Shown here: positions 34,169-46,590 of the stretch, in pieces | Position numbering within the stretch: position 1 is the stretch's first letter | Layout: each line of letters begins with the position of its first letter | From: Patella vulgata | Lineage: Eukaryota > Mollusca > Gastropoda > Patellidae | NCBI RefSeq assembly: GCF_932274485.2 | Contig: NC_065883.2 | Coordinates: forward strand, 40,642,539-40,706,538 | DNA: 64,000 nt | Direction of reading: 5' to 3' | The notes under the pieces: generated by a model | Told to the model about the DNA's origin: nothing | Seen by the model: the letters and a program-made list of their open reading frames with translations, nothing else | Databases searched by the model: none | Position numbers and translations under genes: made by a program

Positions 34169-35484
34169 CTTAAGGGAGTTAAAAATGAAATAAAATTTCA
34201 CTTCATTGCTGAGTATTTTTTTTAGCCAGTAATCGCTTAGAAAGTGTCTCCGACGATCTAGATCCCCAAGCGCTTCCGGGGCCTAGGCGGCCCCTTGAGC
34301 CTCGCCTAAGGACCTAGGATGGTAGCCCCCCCAATCAAGAATTGCTTCCGCGGCCCTGTTCATATGTACACTAAATTTTAAAACAATCTGTTAAATATAA
34401 CACATGTGGACAATGGATGGGTGGCTAGATAGGTATAAAAGTTACCCACTGATAATGAGTGAAACCAAATACATAAACGTACCTCTAAACTGAATATCAC
34501 TGTTATCTGTAGTTCCTGAATTTTTTCTGGTTTGCCTCAATTTGACTAAAATGTAATTATGATAAAATGATAAAGATAGGTTGCTAGGCAACAAAACATA
34601 TGCCCACAGCAGCTAAGCCATAGGAGTAGTAGATATTTTTTTAAAAAGTTGGAAATACCACCGGAATTCATTCACTTGACGCTTTCAAGTCAATATTATC
34701 AAAAGTTTTTAACATAAATACAGTACCAAATTTACAAACATCATTTCATCAGCTAATACAAACATAGATCCAATCATAAGGTCCATGATCTAATTATAGC
34801 CATGAAGACTTGCTAAAAATAATGGTCTATGTTGTTTATTACAATTTTGATTTCCAGTATATTAATTATGATATTTTATTTAAATTAAGAGTATTTACAT
34901 GAAGGAGGCACAAATTTTTTTTAAAAAAAAGCTTGTGTTCTTTTGGCCGTGCATGATTTTTATAACTATGATTACGATTGGATGCTATTCATTTACCCGA
35001 ACAAACTCTTTTTTTTTTTTTCATTCAAGCGCATACCTACTTTAAAATGCATTATGCAATGCAAAAATACTAAATTATACTATAAAACATAAGTACTATG
35101 TCCAAATATGACCATTGATTTAGTCAAATATTTTTTTTTCCGGTTCACGGACCGCTGAATGATAATCAGTCTACCGGAACTCTCAATATAGTTGGCATTA
35201 ATTATATTTCTGCTTTATTATAATTTATTGAAATCTGAAAATCAATGATTCCTTTGGAAAATCAAAGCATCTGTATAAACAATTCGTCAAGAAATTGAAA
35301 GGAAGCAGGAATAATTCGGTCGGAGGGTCGACGTAAACAAAGCTCTTTATTGGCATTTGCTAACTTCGTGGAATGAACACTCTGGAGATTATATCAGCAT
35401 GTATTGCTATTTTATTCATCATTAACCAATAAAATATTGTAAATAACGTAAAAAGGAAGACATTTTCTCAATATTTGTGTTAAA
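34169..35484. other. Unannotated stretch with one pearl A head
   Basis: Only a 50-bp pearl A head is recognisable (34,573-34,622, AAAGATAGGTTGCTAGGCAAC). The G/C-rich patch at 34,250-34,330 may be a transposon end. The rest is AT-rich and unassigned. Confidence 0.45.
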
Positions 35485-35757
35485 TATTATTATTATTATT
35501 ATTATTATTACAGCATATTTATAGTGCACCCTTTCATATAACATGTTCAGGGGCACTTTACAAAGTGACAATGTAAATCACACATAAACAACAAGATTAT
35601 GGGCATGTTAACGATTGTATACAGAGTCAGTTAAAAGCCTGATTAAATAAATGTGTTTTAAGTTGTTTTTTAAAAGAATACAGAGATGTACAACATCTTA
35701 AACTAAATGGTAGATTATTCCATAAAACAGGTGCTTGATAACTAAAAGAGCGCTGAC
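35485..35757 (-). mobile_element. CR1-like LINE 3' end, copy L3
   Basis: (TTA)n tail, then the reverse complement of the L1 3' UTR (AGCATATTTATAGTGCACCC) and of its last ~45 codons. It stops at GAGCGCTGAC. Same subfamily as L1. Confidence 0.85.
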
Positions 35758-35825
35758 TTCGGTTTTTCGATATATTTCTGAAGACAGTATTTTTGACGGT
35801 TTTTAATTCTGTGATGGTCAGGGCT

Positions 35826-37055
35826 CACACCGTTGGTCGCCAAAGTCGCAATTTGCGATAAAAATATGAAAGTGGCGAGATACTATAAATTAATCAACTG
35901 GCTGATAATCAGGTTCGCGTTAATGAGTAATACTAATCAGTTGTCTTATTTTAGTGATTAATTGATTGATAATTGCCAATGATATATATAAAGCCTATGT
36001 CAAGTCACAATTTACTCCTAATGATTAATCCAAGCCGTGATTATTTTATGTTTCGTTTCGTCTTAACTTAAAGATAGATTCCCAGAAAAGTATTTATCAG
36101 GTGGTTATTGCCTATAAAAGTATGGCAATTTTGGTATGTATGGAAAGTAGAGATATCCAATCTTACTAGAAAAATACTGGATTACCTTAAAAACACTCAT
36201 GGAGTGTATACAGGACAAAAATGTAAGGGGTCCCCTCATCGACAGCCCGATGATTAGGAATATCTGCATGTGTGACATTGTATGCTGCACGCAAACATTG
36301 AGCGCTTTGTGTACATGTTGATAAACTTTATGAAGAGTAAGACGTACAACACTTTCTGAGATAAAAATCACGGGAAAAGACGCGGGCAGTGGATAATCAG
36401 AGAATTTAATTAGGATCCGATATTTGTAATAAATAGTCAGCGATTACAGACAGCATCGTCATGTGTACACAATGAATTCTCCTTCGTTTTCGCCGCCGTT
36501 GCTATAAGAGGTAAGTCACGTGATACAAAAATGACCTCTTCTGATTGATTTTTATAGCAGGGCATTCCTTGGCAATTACAATGTTTTGAAAAGGATTTGA
36601 AGCAAAATTATGATAAATTAATTAGTTTGAATATGTGTTTAGTCCAAATATCATCAAATCACACAGTTTGTACCCGGGAATGTATCTTTAAAAAAAATAA
36701 ATGATAATATACATGTAATCAAAATGACCGACAGTTCCTTGTGAAGAGAATTAAATATTTTGATAGCTGAGTTTGTTTACAGTGACTTCATATATGGCAT
36801 GTAAAAAATACTAGCATGCCTATCGGATATCATTATTTCAAATTATATTATCACCACTGGTCGAAAACGTAAGAACGAGTTGAATAGTGACGATTCTTAA
36901 GCAAGAAAACTGTTCGCCATTTGTATTATATTACCGTTAATAACGGGTATATTGTAACTGTAAGTATCTCTTAACAAATATAATTGATATTTATACTATT
37001 CTATCAGGGATTCAGATTCTGATACCTTTACGGTACCTGAAAATAACAATAGGCC
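35826..37055. repeat. Diverged repeat J, copy 1
   Basis: Landmarks shared with 45,720-46,255: AATACTAATCAGTTGTC-like, GATAGCTGAGTTTGTTTAC, GGCATGTAAAAAAT-like, CACTGGTCGAAAACG-like and ACGGTACCTGAAAATAA. The left side begins CAGGGCTCACACCGTTGGTC, which resembles a hAT-type end. No coding frame. Confidence 0.45.
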
Positions 37056-37059
37056 CATT

Positions 37060-38324
37060 GTGCACACAACACATAAATCGTTCGGGCAGTCAACAAATGT
37101 TGTCGCATATTTTTTACTTTTTTTGGTAATGAAACATTTATAATACACTAAAATCTGATTAAGAGTAACAACTCATGAAGTAATTATCAATCTGAAGTCA
37201 ATCGGATGATAACTTTAGCCTCTAGAGCGTCACAAGTTTTTTGAAAGTGATCAAGGGCCATAAGTTTGGCAGTAATTATCGGAAATCGTTGAAAATCTAT
37301 AGGATTCTTTGTCTCGTGACCTCAAACACTGTGTATAAATTTAAAGTCAATCGGATATTAACTTTAGCCTCAAGAGCATTTACAAGATTTTTGAAAGTGA
37401 TCAAGGGCAGTAATTATCGGAAATTGCTGAAAATCAATACGCTTCTCCGTCTTATGACTGTAAACACTGCGTATAAATTTAAAGTCAATCGGATATTAAC
37501 TTTGGCCTCTAGAGCATCCACAAGATTTTTGAAGTGATCAAGGGCCATAACTCTGGAAGTAATTATTGAAAATCGGTGAAAATGAATAGACATCTTCGTC
37601 TCATAACCTTAAACACTGTGTATAAATTTAAAGTCAATCGGATATTAACTTTGACCTCTAGAGTGTCCACAAGATTTTTCAAAGTGATCAAGGGCCATAA
37701 CTCTGGCAGTAATTATAGGAAATCGCTTAAAATCAATAGGCTTCTTCGTCTCATGACCTTAAATATTGTGTATAAATTTAAAGTCAATCGGATATTAACT
37801 TTAGCCTCTAGAGCGTGCACAAGATTTTTCAAAGTGATCAAGGGCCATAACTCTGGTAGTAATTATCGGAAATTGCTGAAAATCAATAGGATTCTTCGTC
37901 TCATGACCAACACTGTGTATAAATTTAAAGTTAATTGGATATCAACTTTGGCCTCTAGAGCGTCCACAAGATTTTTGAAGTGATCAAGGGCCAGAACTCT
38001 GGAAGTAATTATCGAAATCGCTGAAAATCAATAGGCTTCTTTGACTCATGACCTTAAACACTGTGTATAAATCTAAAGTCAATCGGCTATTAACTTTGGC
38101 CTCTAGAGCGTCCACAAGATTTTTTGAAGTGATCAAGGGCCATAACTCTGGCAGTAATTATCGGAAATCGCTGAAAAGCAATAGGCTTCTTCGTCTCATG
38201 GCCTTAAACACTGTATATAAATTTAAAGTAAATCGGATATTAACTTTAGTCTCTAGAGCCAGCCGGACTGACGGACGGGGGGGACGACAATATACGACCA
38301 CATTTCAATGTGGGCGTATAAAAA
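37060..38324 (+). mobile_element. Pearl-like family C element with ~8-unit array
   Basis: Units of about 148 bp with GATCAAGGGCCATAACTCTG, CTTAAACACTGTGTATAAAT and TTTAAAGTCAATCGGATATT. It ends with a GACTGACGGACGG tract and CCACATTTCAATGTGG, GCGTATAAAA. The 5' part (ATCGTTCGGGCAGTCAAC) matches the head region at 39.6 kb but lacks the first bases. Open frames in the array are repeat artefacts. Confidence 0.8.
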
Positions 38325-38699
38325 CGAACCGATTGGATAAACGGTTCGCGGGAAAATAAACGATTCATCTAATAGTTAAACATAGTAGATAAATTAACAG
38401 GTGTTGATTTTTAAACACTTCTCGGGAAATTGGACTGCTCGTCTAATAAATAAACGCATTAGATAAGTCAACGCTTCGGCCATTTCTAAACGCCTCTCAG
38501 AGAAATGAAACGGTGTACCATTAAATTAAACTATAGTACTAATTAAACGATTTTTGTAATTTCCAAACGATTTTTATCAATATCAAACGATATTTTGAAA
38601 TTAAACTATATGCATAGTTTTTAGCGCTATAAACCCCTTATTAGACGATACAGGGGTTACATTGTATGCTTCACACGTTTACAAGCCAATTGTTGACAG
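38325..38699. other. Unannotated stretch
   Basis: Loose recurrence of TAAACGAT/TAAACGCAT words but no clear unit; nothing else. Confidence 0.4.
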
Positions 38700-38936
38700 A
38701 AATGAATGAAATGGAGTTTAACGTCCTACTGTTCTGCACCTAACCTGGGCTAATGAAGACAGGCATTTGCCATACAGTGTGCTATGAGGGAAATTTTGCC
38801 CGGACAGCGGCACTACGGCCTACTCTTATATTGAATTCCAACTGCCAAGGGATCTTTTACGTGCACGCCAATGTGTACACGGGACCTCGGTTTTTCGTTC
38901 CATCCAAACGACTAGACAGCTTTCCTTCCAATTGTT
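38700..38936 (-). mobile_element. SINE E, copy 1
   Basis: Tail end ATGAAATGGAGTTTAACGTC, then CTGGGCTAATGAAGACAGGC and GGGACCTCGGTTTTTCGTTC. It is truncated before the pol III B box seen in the 51-kb copy. The plus-strand frame over it is an artefact. Confidence 0.65.
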
Positions 38937-39137
38937 GACAGACAGAACGAGGTACATGGTGGTGACGACATAATATGCCCACACAGAATGTGGGCGTATA
39001 AGTAATAAATACAGGAAATAACTCTGAAAGTAATTGTATGATTCTTTGTCTCACGATTAGACTTCGTCTCATAGCACTCAAATCCAGCATCATGCTTTGG
39101 AAAGTTCTATTATATTATGCAGCTCTAATATACTCAC

Positions 39138-39309
39138 AAGGCAAAATTTCAGCAGTCTTCAGTTCAACACTATTCGACCTTGTTGGGCGACCTTTACCTT
39201 GACCTGCAGAAACTGATGGTTTAGCTTGTGGAATTCTGAACTCCTGAGAAATAGCAGTACTTGTAGTAGGACGTCCCCTTTTTTTTTGTATTTGATTATT
39301 TAACTGTTG
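39138..39309 (-). CDS. ARID4-like: ARID4-like exon with two AT-hook-like motifs
   Basis: A 172-nt exon read from 39,309 down. The acceptor is CGCATATTTCAG and the donor is GCCTT|gtgagtat, both strong. It starts in phase 0 and ends in phase 1. It encodes 57 residues: QQLNNQIQ, then KKRGRPTTST (AT-hook core KRGRP), SQEFRIPQAK, then GKGRPTRSNSVELK (second RGRP-like core). AT-hooks bind the minor groove of AT-rich DNA. In vertebrate ARID4A a KSKRGRPPLKST motif follows the chromo-barrel at a similar place. The preceding exon at 49,798-49,915 ends in phase 0, so the two join in frame. The next exon must begin in phase 1; neither acceptor of the 4,967-6,890 exon works with this donor because each makes a stop at or near the junction. 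An internal CAAG|gtaaag would give an open join with the inner acceptor but would drop the second motif. Confidence 0.65.
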
Positions 39310-39423
39310 CTGAAATATGCGAAAAAGCAATTTATAAGGCTAACATAATACTTGTCTCATGACCTTAATTAACACAGAGTACAAGTTTAAAGTCAATCAG
39401 ATATTAACTTTGACCCCAAGAGC

Positions 39424-40220
39424 TTGGGTCATTCTGTGTCAGATCACCCCCCAAAATTTAAAATTTTAACCCCACCTCCTAGGATTTTCATGAAATTTTA
39501 TGTACATGTTTATGTGGGGTGGCACCCCTGATTTCCCAAATTTTAACGAAATCTGATGAACGGTTTGGTTGCTATATGCAACCGAAATTTCCAAAGATAG
39601 GTTGCCAGGTAACAAAACATACGCCCACAGCAGCTAAATCATCCAGGCAGTCAACAAGAGTTGTCGCATATTTTTACTTTTTCCAGTAATGAAAAATTTA
39701 TAATACACTAGATCCTGATTAAGAGTAACAACTCATTAAGTAATTATCAGAAAACCATTAGAATTTGTTTGGTTTTTATAAAGTTCTGCCCCATGCTAAC
39801 GTTTAGTAAATGAAACTTTTAACATGTTGGTCTCAAAGTGATCAAGTGTCATAACTCTGACAGTAATTATCGGCAATTGTTGAAAATCAATAGGATTCTT
39901 CGTCTTGTGAAAAAATTGGAGATGTAATTTTTTTTTGTTTTTCCACAAATTTTTATCTTCAATGTCATCATTTTTGGAATCCCTGGGCAATTCCTGGTTC
40001 ATTGATACCAATTTCATTGTGATTGGTCCATTAGTAGCTGAGATATGGGCCTTTAAAGATTATAGGGTCATTCGTCTTTCGCAAATTCCGGTTGCCCACA
40101 ACAACCAAACCGTTCATCAAACTTTTAACTTGCATTTTTCCGTACTCTATTTTTCACCCATATCAGGTCTTAGAAAATCAAATTCTCAAAATCCAAGAGA
40201 TATAATTAAATTTTAATGGT
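39424..40220. repeat. Inverted pair of unknown repeat, split by a pearl C head
   Basis: TGATGAACGGTTTGGTTGCT (39,550) has its inverse near 40,105 (CAACCAAACCGTTCATCAAA), with GCAACCGAAATTT also inverted. Between them lies a pearl C head and about two degraded units (39,594-39,910; AAAGATAGGTTGCCAGGTAAC, AACTCTGACAGTAATTATCG). Superfamily unknown. Confidence 0.4.
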
Positions 40221-40228
40221 CTTTGGAA

Positions 40229-40280
40229 ATGAAATGAAATGGGGTTTAATGTCCTATAGTTTTGCTCCGTCTGGGCTAAT
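40229..40280 (-). mobile_element. SINE E, copy 2 (tail fragment)
   Basis: GAAATGGGGTTTAATGTCCT to CTGGGCTAATGAA, where the 3' tail of LINE N2 takes over. The LINE apparently inserted into the SINE. Confidence 0.6.
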
Positions 40281-42886
40281 GAATGAATGAATGAAATGTT
40301 GTTTAATGGCACGTCAGCTTCAACCAGGCTATATTGCGCCAAACATATAGTGAGGTTTCTCGAGACAAACTAGAAATAAATAATCACAATATTATATATA
40401 CATAAATAAAAACAAATATCGCAGTAAATACCAAATAAAAATAAATATAAACTTTATGTATATATATTTAAAACATGAATGGGAAAATCAGATATATACA
40501 ATTAAAATTTCCGATAAAAATTTTGTCTCCTTTAAAAAATCTAGCGCATTACAATATAGACCCGGTTGGGCAAACAACTGTGAAGTGATTGGCAACGGTA
40601 ATGCCGTAATCTTGTATCTTTGAGATGCTTGCACTCAATCAAAATGTGCTTAACTGTCAAAGGAACATGACAGTGTTCACATTCTGGTTGAGGCTCTCGC
40701 TTTAAAATGAAAATATGCGTTAAAAAAGTATGACCAATGGGAGAGCGACACAAAACAACTTCATCTCTCCTGTTAGACCTGTAGGAGCTTGGCCATTCTC
40801 CAAGGAGAGGCTTTATGTGATGAAGTTTGTTTGTGCCTGCAAGATCCCAAGACCGTTGCCAGCGGTCATAAATAAAATTATTTATACAGGATTTAAAATC
40901 CGTGTATGGCGTTAAAAATTCGAAAAAGGGAAGATCTAAGGCAGACTTGGCAGTCAAATCTGCTTGATCATTCCCTTTATATTCATGTGACTTGAGGAGC
41001 CAGCAAAGGACAATGTCCTTGCTGATGAACTCGTTGATAGTAACAGACCATAAATGTCTGCTACTAATGGGTGTTCAAGCTGTTTATTATTTATTGCTTG
41101 TAGTGAAGACAAAGAATCAGATTAAATCAGATGTTGATTGAATGAACTCCAAAGCCTGAAGAATGGCCTGGAGTTCAGCTGTAAAGATGGAAGCAGCAGG
41201 TGGAAGGCGGACAGATGGTGCACGGTAGCCGAAGCTACCCGATCACCATCTTTCGAACCATCTGTATATATTGGAGCATAATCACCATATTTAGACCTTA
41301 GCTCTCTAAAAGAGAGACTGAAACATCGTGGAGCTAGTATCTCTCTTTTTATGTTGTGTAAAATCGAAATCAATCTTTGGGGGAGATATAGCCCACGGTG
41401 GAGTCCTAAAGAAAGGGGTATTCGCAATACTGGAATAACTTTAGTCTTAAGCAGATATAGATGCTCATGATATGGTCTAAATATGGTGTTAAATGAAATA
41501 TGATTTGGTAAAGATGCTATTTTCGTAGCATACTGTAGGGCCAGTTTATCGCGTCTGTTGTGCAGTGAGGGCTCATGCGCCTCGACGTATAAACTGTCCA
41601 CTGGAGATGTACGAAATGCTCCTAAACGGATTCTAAGTCCCTGGTTGTGAATTCAAACAAAGCTGCAACTTGCGTTTGATTATCCACATGTCTGTAGAAC
41701 CATAGCACATCTGAAAGTCATCAACATATAGAGCGCCGGTTGTACCTGGTTCAAGGCACGCTGGGATGGTATTAATTTTTATTGCAAAGAGTGTTGGAGA
41801 CAATATGCTTCCCTGAGGAACTCCCATTTCCTGAGGAAATGGGTCAGAGAATATTAATCCCAGGCGTACCTTAAATGACCTATCTTCCAGGAAATTTTTA
41901 ATGAAGATAGGTAAGCGACCTCGTAGGCCAAGGTTATGGAGGTCGCGCATGATACCATATTTCCACATGCTTTCTCCAGATTGAAAAATATTGCAACTAA
42001 ATGTTGCTTCTGGATGAAAGCGTCCCTGACGAACGTTTCAAATCGAATGAGATGATCAAGAGTGCTCCTTTGGGATCGAAATCCACATTGGAGGTCTGTA
42101 AATGAGGTTGTCGAACTCAAGGTACCAAACAAGCCTTCGATTGATCAATCTCTCCATGGTTTTGCAAATACTACTAGTTAAAGTGATCGGACAATAGTTG
42201 TTTAATTTTAGGGATGGGAATTATTGTAGGTTCATGCCACGAGGGGGGGAAATTCCCATCAACCCATTAAAAAGATCTAATAAAATTAAGAGAGTTGGAA
42301 AAGGTAAATGTTTAAGAATTTGGTAATGAATTTCATCGGGACCAGTTGCAGTGTCACGAGCTCGCTTTAATGAATCCCGGAGCTCAGCAACAGAGAAATT
42401 TCCATTGCAGCATTCATCATTGCAGGACTTGAAATTAAGCTGCCTTTTCTCCTTTTGTGCTTTAATGCCCCGAAAGGCATCAGAGGAGAAATTGGATGAT
42501 GAATTGAATGAGAAACTACTGGCCAGAGAATTAGCAATATCAGGAAATGTTGTTAAGCTGGTATTATCAACATTTAGATGGTTAACTGATAATGCACTAC
42601 TTTTACCTTTAATCCTACGAATCCTATCCCATACCGATTTGGATGTTGTACGGGAATTGATCCTAGAGACGTTACCTTGCCATGAAGACTTCTTTGCTTG
42701 ACGTATGGTTCTACGGGCCTTCGCCCGGACAATCTGGTATGCCGCAATATTCTCCATGGAAGGATGGTTCTTTAATTGTCTCATGATACGATTATGCTCT
42801 TTTAGAGCGGATTTGCAATCGTCATTATACTATGGTTTATTGAAAAGTTTTGGTTTAGTCATGGTTTTTGGAATCGCCCGCTCTAC
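40281..42886 (-). mobile_element. I/Nimb-like LINE, broken copy N2
   Basis: Minus strand, from 42,886 down: the end of the endonuclease linker (PKLFNKP, YNDDCKSALKEHNR), pre-RT (KSVWDRIRRIKGK, ATGPDEIHYQILKHL), RT (QCGFRSQRSTLDHLIR, VAIFFNLEKA, MGVPQGSILSPTLF, catalytic ALYVDDFQM), RNase H (IYTDGSKDGD; KGNDQADLTAKSA), then a C-terminal zinc knuckle CEHCHVPLTVKHILIEC (CX2CX8HX4C) and stop near 40,541. The RT-RNase H-CCHC order fits the I group; Nimb-type elements are known from snails. Several stops and frame breaks are present. About 355 bp present in N1 (13,373-13,727) are deleted here at 41,647. The 3' tail is (ATTC)n. A pearl A element cuts the 5' side. Confidence 0.82.
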
Positions 42887-43411
42887 AAATTTTACAAAGA
42901 TCGGATGTTAACTTTTGGCATTAGAGAGTTCACAAGGTTCAATAAAGTGAAACAAGGGCCATAACTCAAGATGTAATACACAGAAATTGCTGAAATTCAA
43001 TAGGCTTCTTCATTTCACTAATTTAAATAATGCATATAAATTTCAGAAAGATAGGATGATAACTTTTGGGGTTCGAACGTTCGAAAGGTTAAACAAAGTG
43101 AAACAGGGGCCATAACTCTAAAAGTAATATTGCATATAAATTTCACAAAGATCGGATGTTAACTTTTGCCATTAGAGCATTCACAAGGTTCAATAAAGTG
43201 AAACAAGGGCCATAACTCTAGATGTAATACACAGAAATTATTGAAATTAAATAGGCTTCTTCATTTCACTAATTTAAATAATGCATATAAGTTTCAGAAA
43301 GATAGGATGATAACTTTTGGGGTTAGAGCGTTCACAAGGTTAAACAAAGTGAAACAAGGGCCATAACTCTAAAAGTAATAAACGGGAATTGCTGAAATTC
43401 AATAGGCTTTT
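42887..43411 (+). mobile_element. Pearl-like family A fragment
   Basis: About three A units with CAAAGATCGGATGTTAACTT and GGGCCATAACTC, without a head. It continues after the inserted MITE at 44,157. Confidence 0.7.
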
Positions 43412-44156
43412 CAGGGCATCATCTTTGACGGGCGTTTGCGCGCTCGTGCCCGTCTGCGCCTGTAATCTTGAAAACACAAGCGCAGGTTATAGCTCCTGCT
43501 AAAAATTCAGACAATTTCGACAGTTTTATCAAGAAAGTCGAGCTTGAAAAGTAAAATAAAATATTATTGTATCCGAAAATCGTGAAGAGTAGTTTTTTTA
43601 TGGTATCGAGACATTTGGATTGAAGATTATTAGCTCGGTTGTCAAGTCTCTCCATGACGTTTGCATTCACGATACATTATTATTTATTAGTGATCGACTG
43701 ATAGTATTACATTAGTAATAAACGATTGATCGTTTTTAAAGTAAATGATTTTCATGTTACAGTGTTAGTATTGTAAGAGTTTTTGATTGTGAAATTTGAA
43801 TAAATATAACGTTATGAATTTCTGTCGTGGTCATATAGAAAGCGTCTGGATAATCACGATATATATACATTCCTTTCCTGCCTTTGGCATTGAGCCAGAG
43901 ATTTACGCGAACGTCCAAGGTAGTGTTTTCAGTTTTACGCATAAGACCGGTAAATCGAGTACTTGACAACCAATGGCATGTTCAATGAGCGTATTTGTCT
44001 GTTAGAATTTGGATACAATCAATAGAAATATTGACTAAAAGATGGTAAAAAAAAGCTCTTGCGAGCAAATTTGCGGGTGCGTTTTTATGTGCTCCCGGAA
44101 ATTTAAGCGCAAGAGCTTTTTGTGACTCCTGCATGTTTTACAGAAATGATGCCCTG
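43412..44156. mobile_element. 745-bp hAT-like MITE
   Basis: Ends CAGGGCATCAT and ATGATGCCCTG are inverted. It sits inside a pearl A unit whose GGCTTCTT is present in altered form on both sides (GGCTTTTC and GGATTCTT), consistent with an eroded 8-bp duplication. The CAGGG end suggests the hAT superfamily. A minus-strand open frame (43,419-43,670) has no recognisable domain. Confidence 0.6.
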
Positions 44157-44642
44157 GATTCTTCGTTTCCCTAATTTAAATATTGCATATAGATTTCACA
44201 AGGATCGGATGTTAACTTTTGGCATTAGAGCGTTCACAAGGTTCAACAAAGTGAAACAAGGACAATAACTATAGATGTTATAAACGGAAATTATTGAAAT
44301 TAAATAGGCTTCTTCATTTCACTAATTCAAATAATGCATATAAATTTCAGAAAGATAGGATCATAACTTTTGGGGTTAGAGCGTTCACAAGGTTAAACAA
44401 AGTGAAACAAGGGCCATAAACCTAAAAGTAATAAACATAAATTGCTGAAATACAATAGGCTTCTTTGTTTCCCTAATTTAAATATTGCATATAAATTTCA
44501 CAAAGATCAGATGTTAACTTTTGACATTAGAGCGTTCACAAGGTTCAACAAAGTGAAATAAGGGCCATAACTCTAGATGTTATAAACAGAAATTATTGAA
44601 ATTAAATAGGCTTCTTCATCTCACTAATGTAAACAACATATG
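44157..44642 (+). mobile_element. Pearl-like family A fragment, continued
   Basis: Resumes the same A array (TTCGTTTCCCTAATTTAAAT) for about three units, then is interrupted at ACAACATA by the next element. Confidence 0.7.
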
Positions 44643-44926
44643 TGACCGGCCGCAGCTAAATGAGTAGGAATGTGCGTTAATCAATAATGAGATAAAGACA
44701 AAATAAGTGAAAATATTTGATTTTGATCGAAATTGAGATTTTCACAAAAAATGAGTTAATAAATATACTATCTATCAACACAAAAGATCAAAATAGCAAT
44801 AAAACATTTTAAAACACCTGTATTTGAACGTTTTGTAAGAGTACCATATTCTTAAATCTGTCCTATTTCTTAAAATTATCGGCGAAATTAGTTATTTTTC
44901 TTTGCTCGCAGCGGGACGACCGGTCA
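44643..44926. mobile_element. Possible 284-bp MITE
   Basis: TGACCGGCCGCAGC at the left and CGGGACGACCGGTCA at the right form an imperfect inverted repeat. It lies within a pearl A unit that is not resumed afterwards. Confidence 0.4.
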
Positions 44927-45460
44927 TTCCTCTTGCATAATAATTGGCATCGTTGTAAAGCGGAGCATCTCTAGTTTACAAATATGATCAAAATATTGTC
45001 GATGAATTGATTTTGAATGGATACACTCGAGTTTTAAAACCCCCCAAAAATATAAATAAACTCCGCCTGTTGTATGCTGTCTACACAACTCGTTTGCTGA
45101 TTGGCCCAGACACCGTGTGCAAGACATTATCGATAAATATTTGGTTTAGGCATTTAAAAGCATTTATTCTACATTCTGCTTTTCAAAGAATGGAGTTCTC
45201 TAAAAAATAAAATAAAAAAGGTTGAGGAATGAATAAAGTGCATGATGGATGGGTGTAAAAGAGATAATCATATTGTTGTAATAATGGATGATTCTGAATC
45301 AGTCGATGATATGAGTTTGTTGTATCATTTTATCAAGGTCATAGCCAATAATAAAGAATGCCAATGTACATTGATGCAGAAATGGGTGAAATTCATTATT
45401 CCTAATTGTTCCAGTCATAGAACAGATCACTCCCTGAATTTTGACATTTAAAACAAAAAC
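44927..45460. other. Unannotated, possible degraded transposon interior
   Basis: An open frame at 45,242-45,451 (ends NCSSHRTDHSLNFDI) stops ten bases before a transposon-type terminus at 45,461, the position expected for the end of a transposase. I see no family motif in it. Confidence 0.3.
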
Positions 45461-45674
45461 TGTCAAAGTTACCCCGACCATGGGGTAACTTTGACATGTA
45501 AGCATCAAATGATGAATGACATTTTTTTTCATTAATGCAGTGAAATAAATAGATTAAATGCATGGGAGTAGTTTACAGGTATCTATTCCATACATTTAAT
45601 AATCAGAAGTATTAGGTACCAAAATTTTGTAACTTTTATCTTCAGTAAGATCAAAGATGTGTCAAAGTTACCCC
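45461..45674. mobile_element. 15-bp TIR elements: palindrome plus 193-bp MITE
   Basis: TGTCAAAGTTACCCC occurs at 45,461-45,475, its inverse at 45,482-45,496, and again forward at 45,660-45,674. The first two form a perfect 15-bp stem with a 6-nt loop. The last two bound a 193-bp TIR element. It looks like two element ends abutting. Confidence 0.6.
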
Positions 45675-45719
45675 ACTTTACATAGATTGCTGTTGAGTGT
45701 TAATCGAAACCACGTGGCT

Positions 45720-46255
45720 GATGATGTAAATTAATTGACGAGCAGGTGTTTGTCATTGAGTAATACTATTACTAATCAACTGTCACGGGTCAATGATATA
45801 GTCGTCGACAACTCATTATTTATTCCGAATAATTAATCCAAGTGGTCATTATTTGATATCTCATATCATCTTTAAAAAAATAATCTATAGGCCTTAAACA
45901 AAATGGCCAATAATTTTCTTTTCGAAGAGAATTTTATTGATAGCTGAATTCCGTTTACTGTCGCTTCTTCATACGGCATGCAAAGTAAGGAATGCATCTG
46001 GAATATTATTGTTTAAAATTCTCTTATAACCATGGGTCGAAAAAATGAGAACAACCAACTAGCCGAAATGCGACGATTCTCGAGTCTGCCATTGAGTATC
46101 CTCTGAATAATGTTGATATTTACATCAAAGCCAAATGCACGAAAGTGAACGTAAGCATTTCTTGACTATGAAATTGACATTTCTATAGGGACTCATATTT
46201 TGATAACGTCACGGTACTTGAAAATAATAATAGACCTATCGTACACGCAAAATCT
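45720..46255. repeat. Diverged repeat J, copy 2
   Basis: Partner of 35,826-37,055, same orientation, strongly diverged and partly deleted. Confidence 0.45.
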
Positions 46256-46590
46256 TATTTTAATTCACGTGTTAAATGAACACACATACTTCTGTGGCGG
46301 CTTCTTTGATGATTATCCAATCAACAATCTTAATCTCCTGACCACTAGCTGGCACTAAGGTGCTAATTAATTGATGAGATTAACTGAGTTAATCTCACCA
46401 AAGTAGTAATATACACAACAGACTACTAATGTATAGATTGTTCTTTAGTATAACACTATCATGTGAATAGTATGCCGTATGTGTTGTGGATGTTTCGTTA
46501 CGAAAGGAGTGCATTTATTACGATATTCGTCGTAGGCACTTTTGAAATCTTAAATAAAAAACATATTAAACGACAGAATAGCAAATAAAT
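46256..46590. other. Unannotated stretch with a 23-bp palindrome
   Basis: TGAGATTAACTGAGTTAATC with its closing TCA (near 46,373-46,395) is a perfect palindrome around a central G. Nothing else. Confidence 0.4.

Noticed and set aside
37241-38359. Repeated open frames with NTVYKFKVNRILTLASRAS
   Set aside because: By-product of the pearl C tandem array; frames shift between units and at 59.9-60.8 kb.
42351-42701. Plus-strand 116-aa frame
   Set aside because: Antisense shadow of the LINE N2 coding strand.
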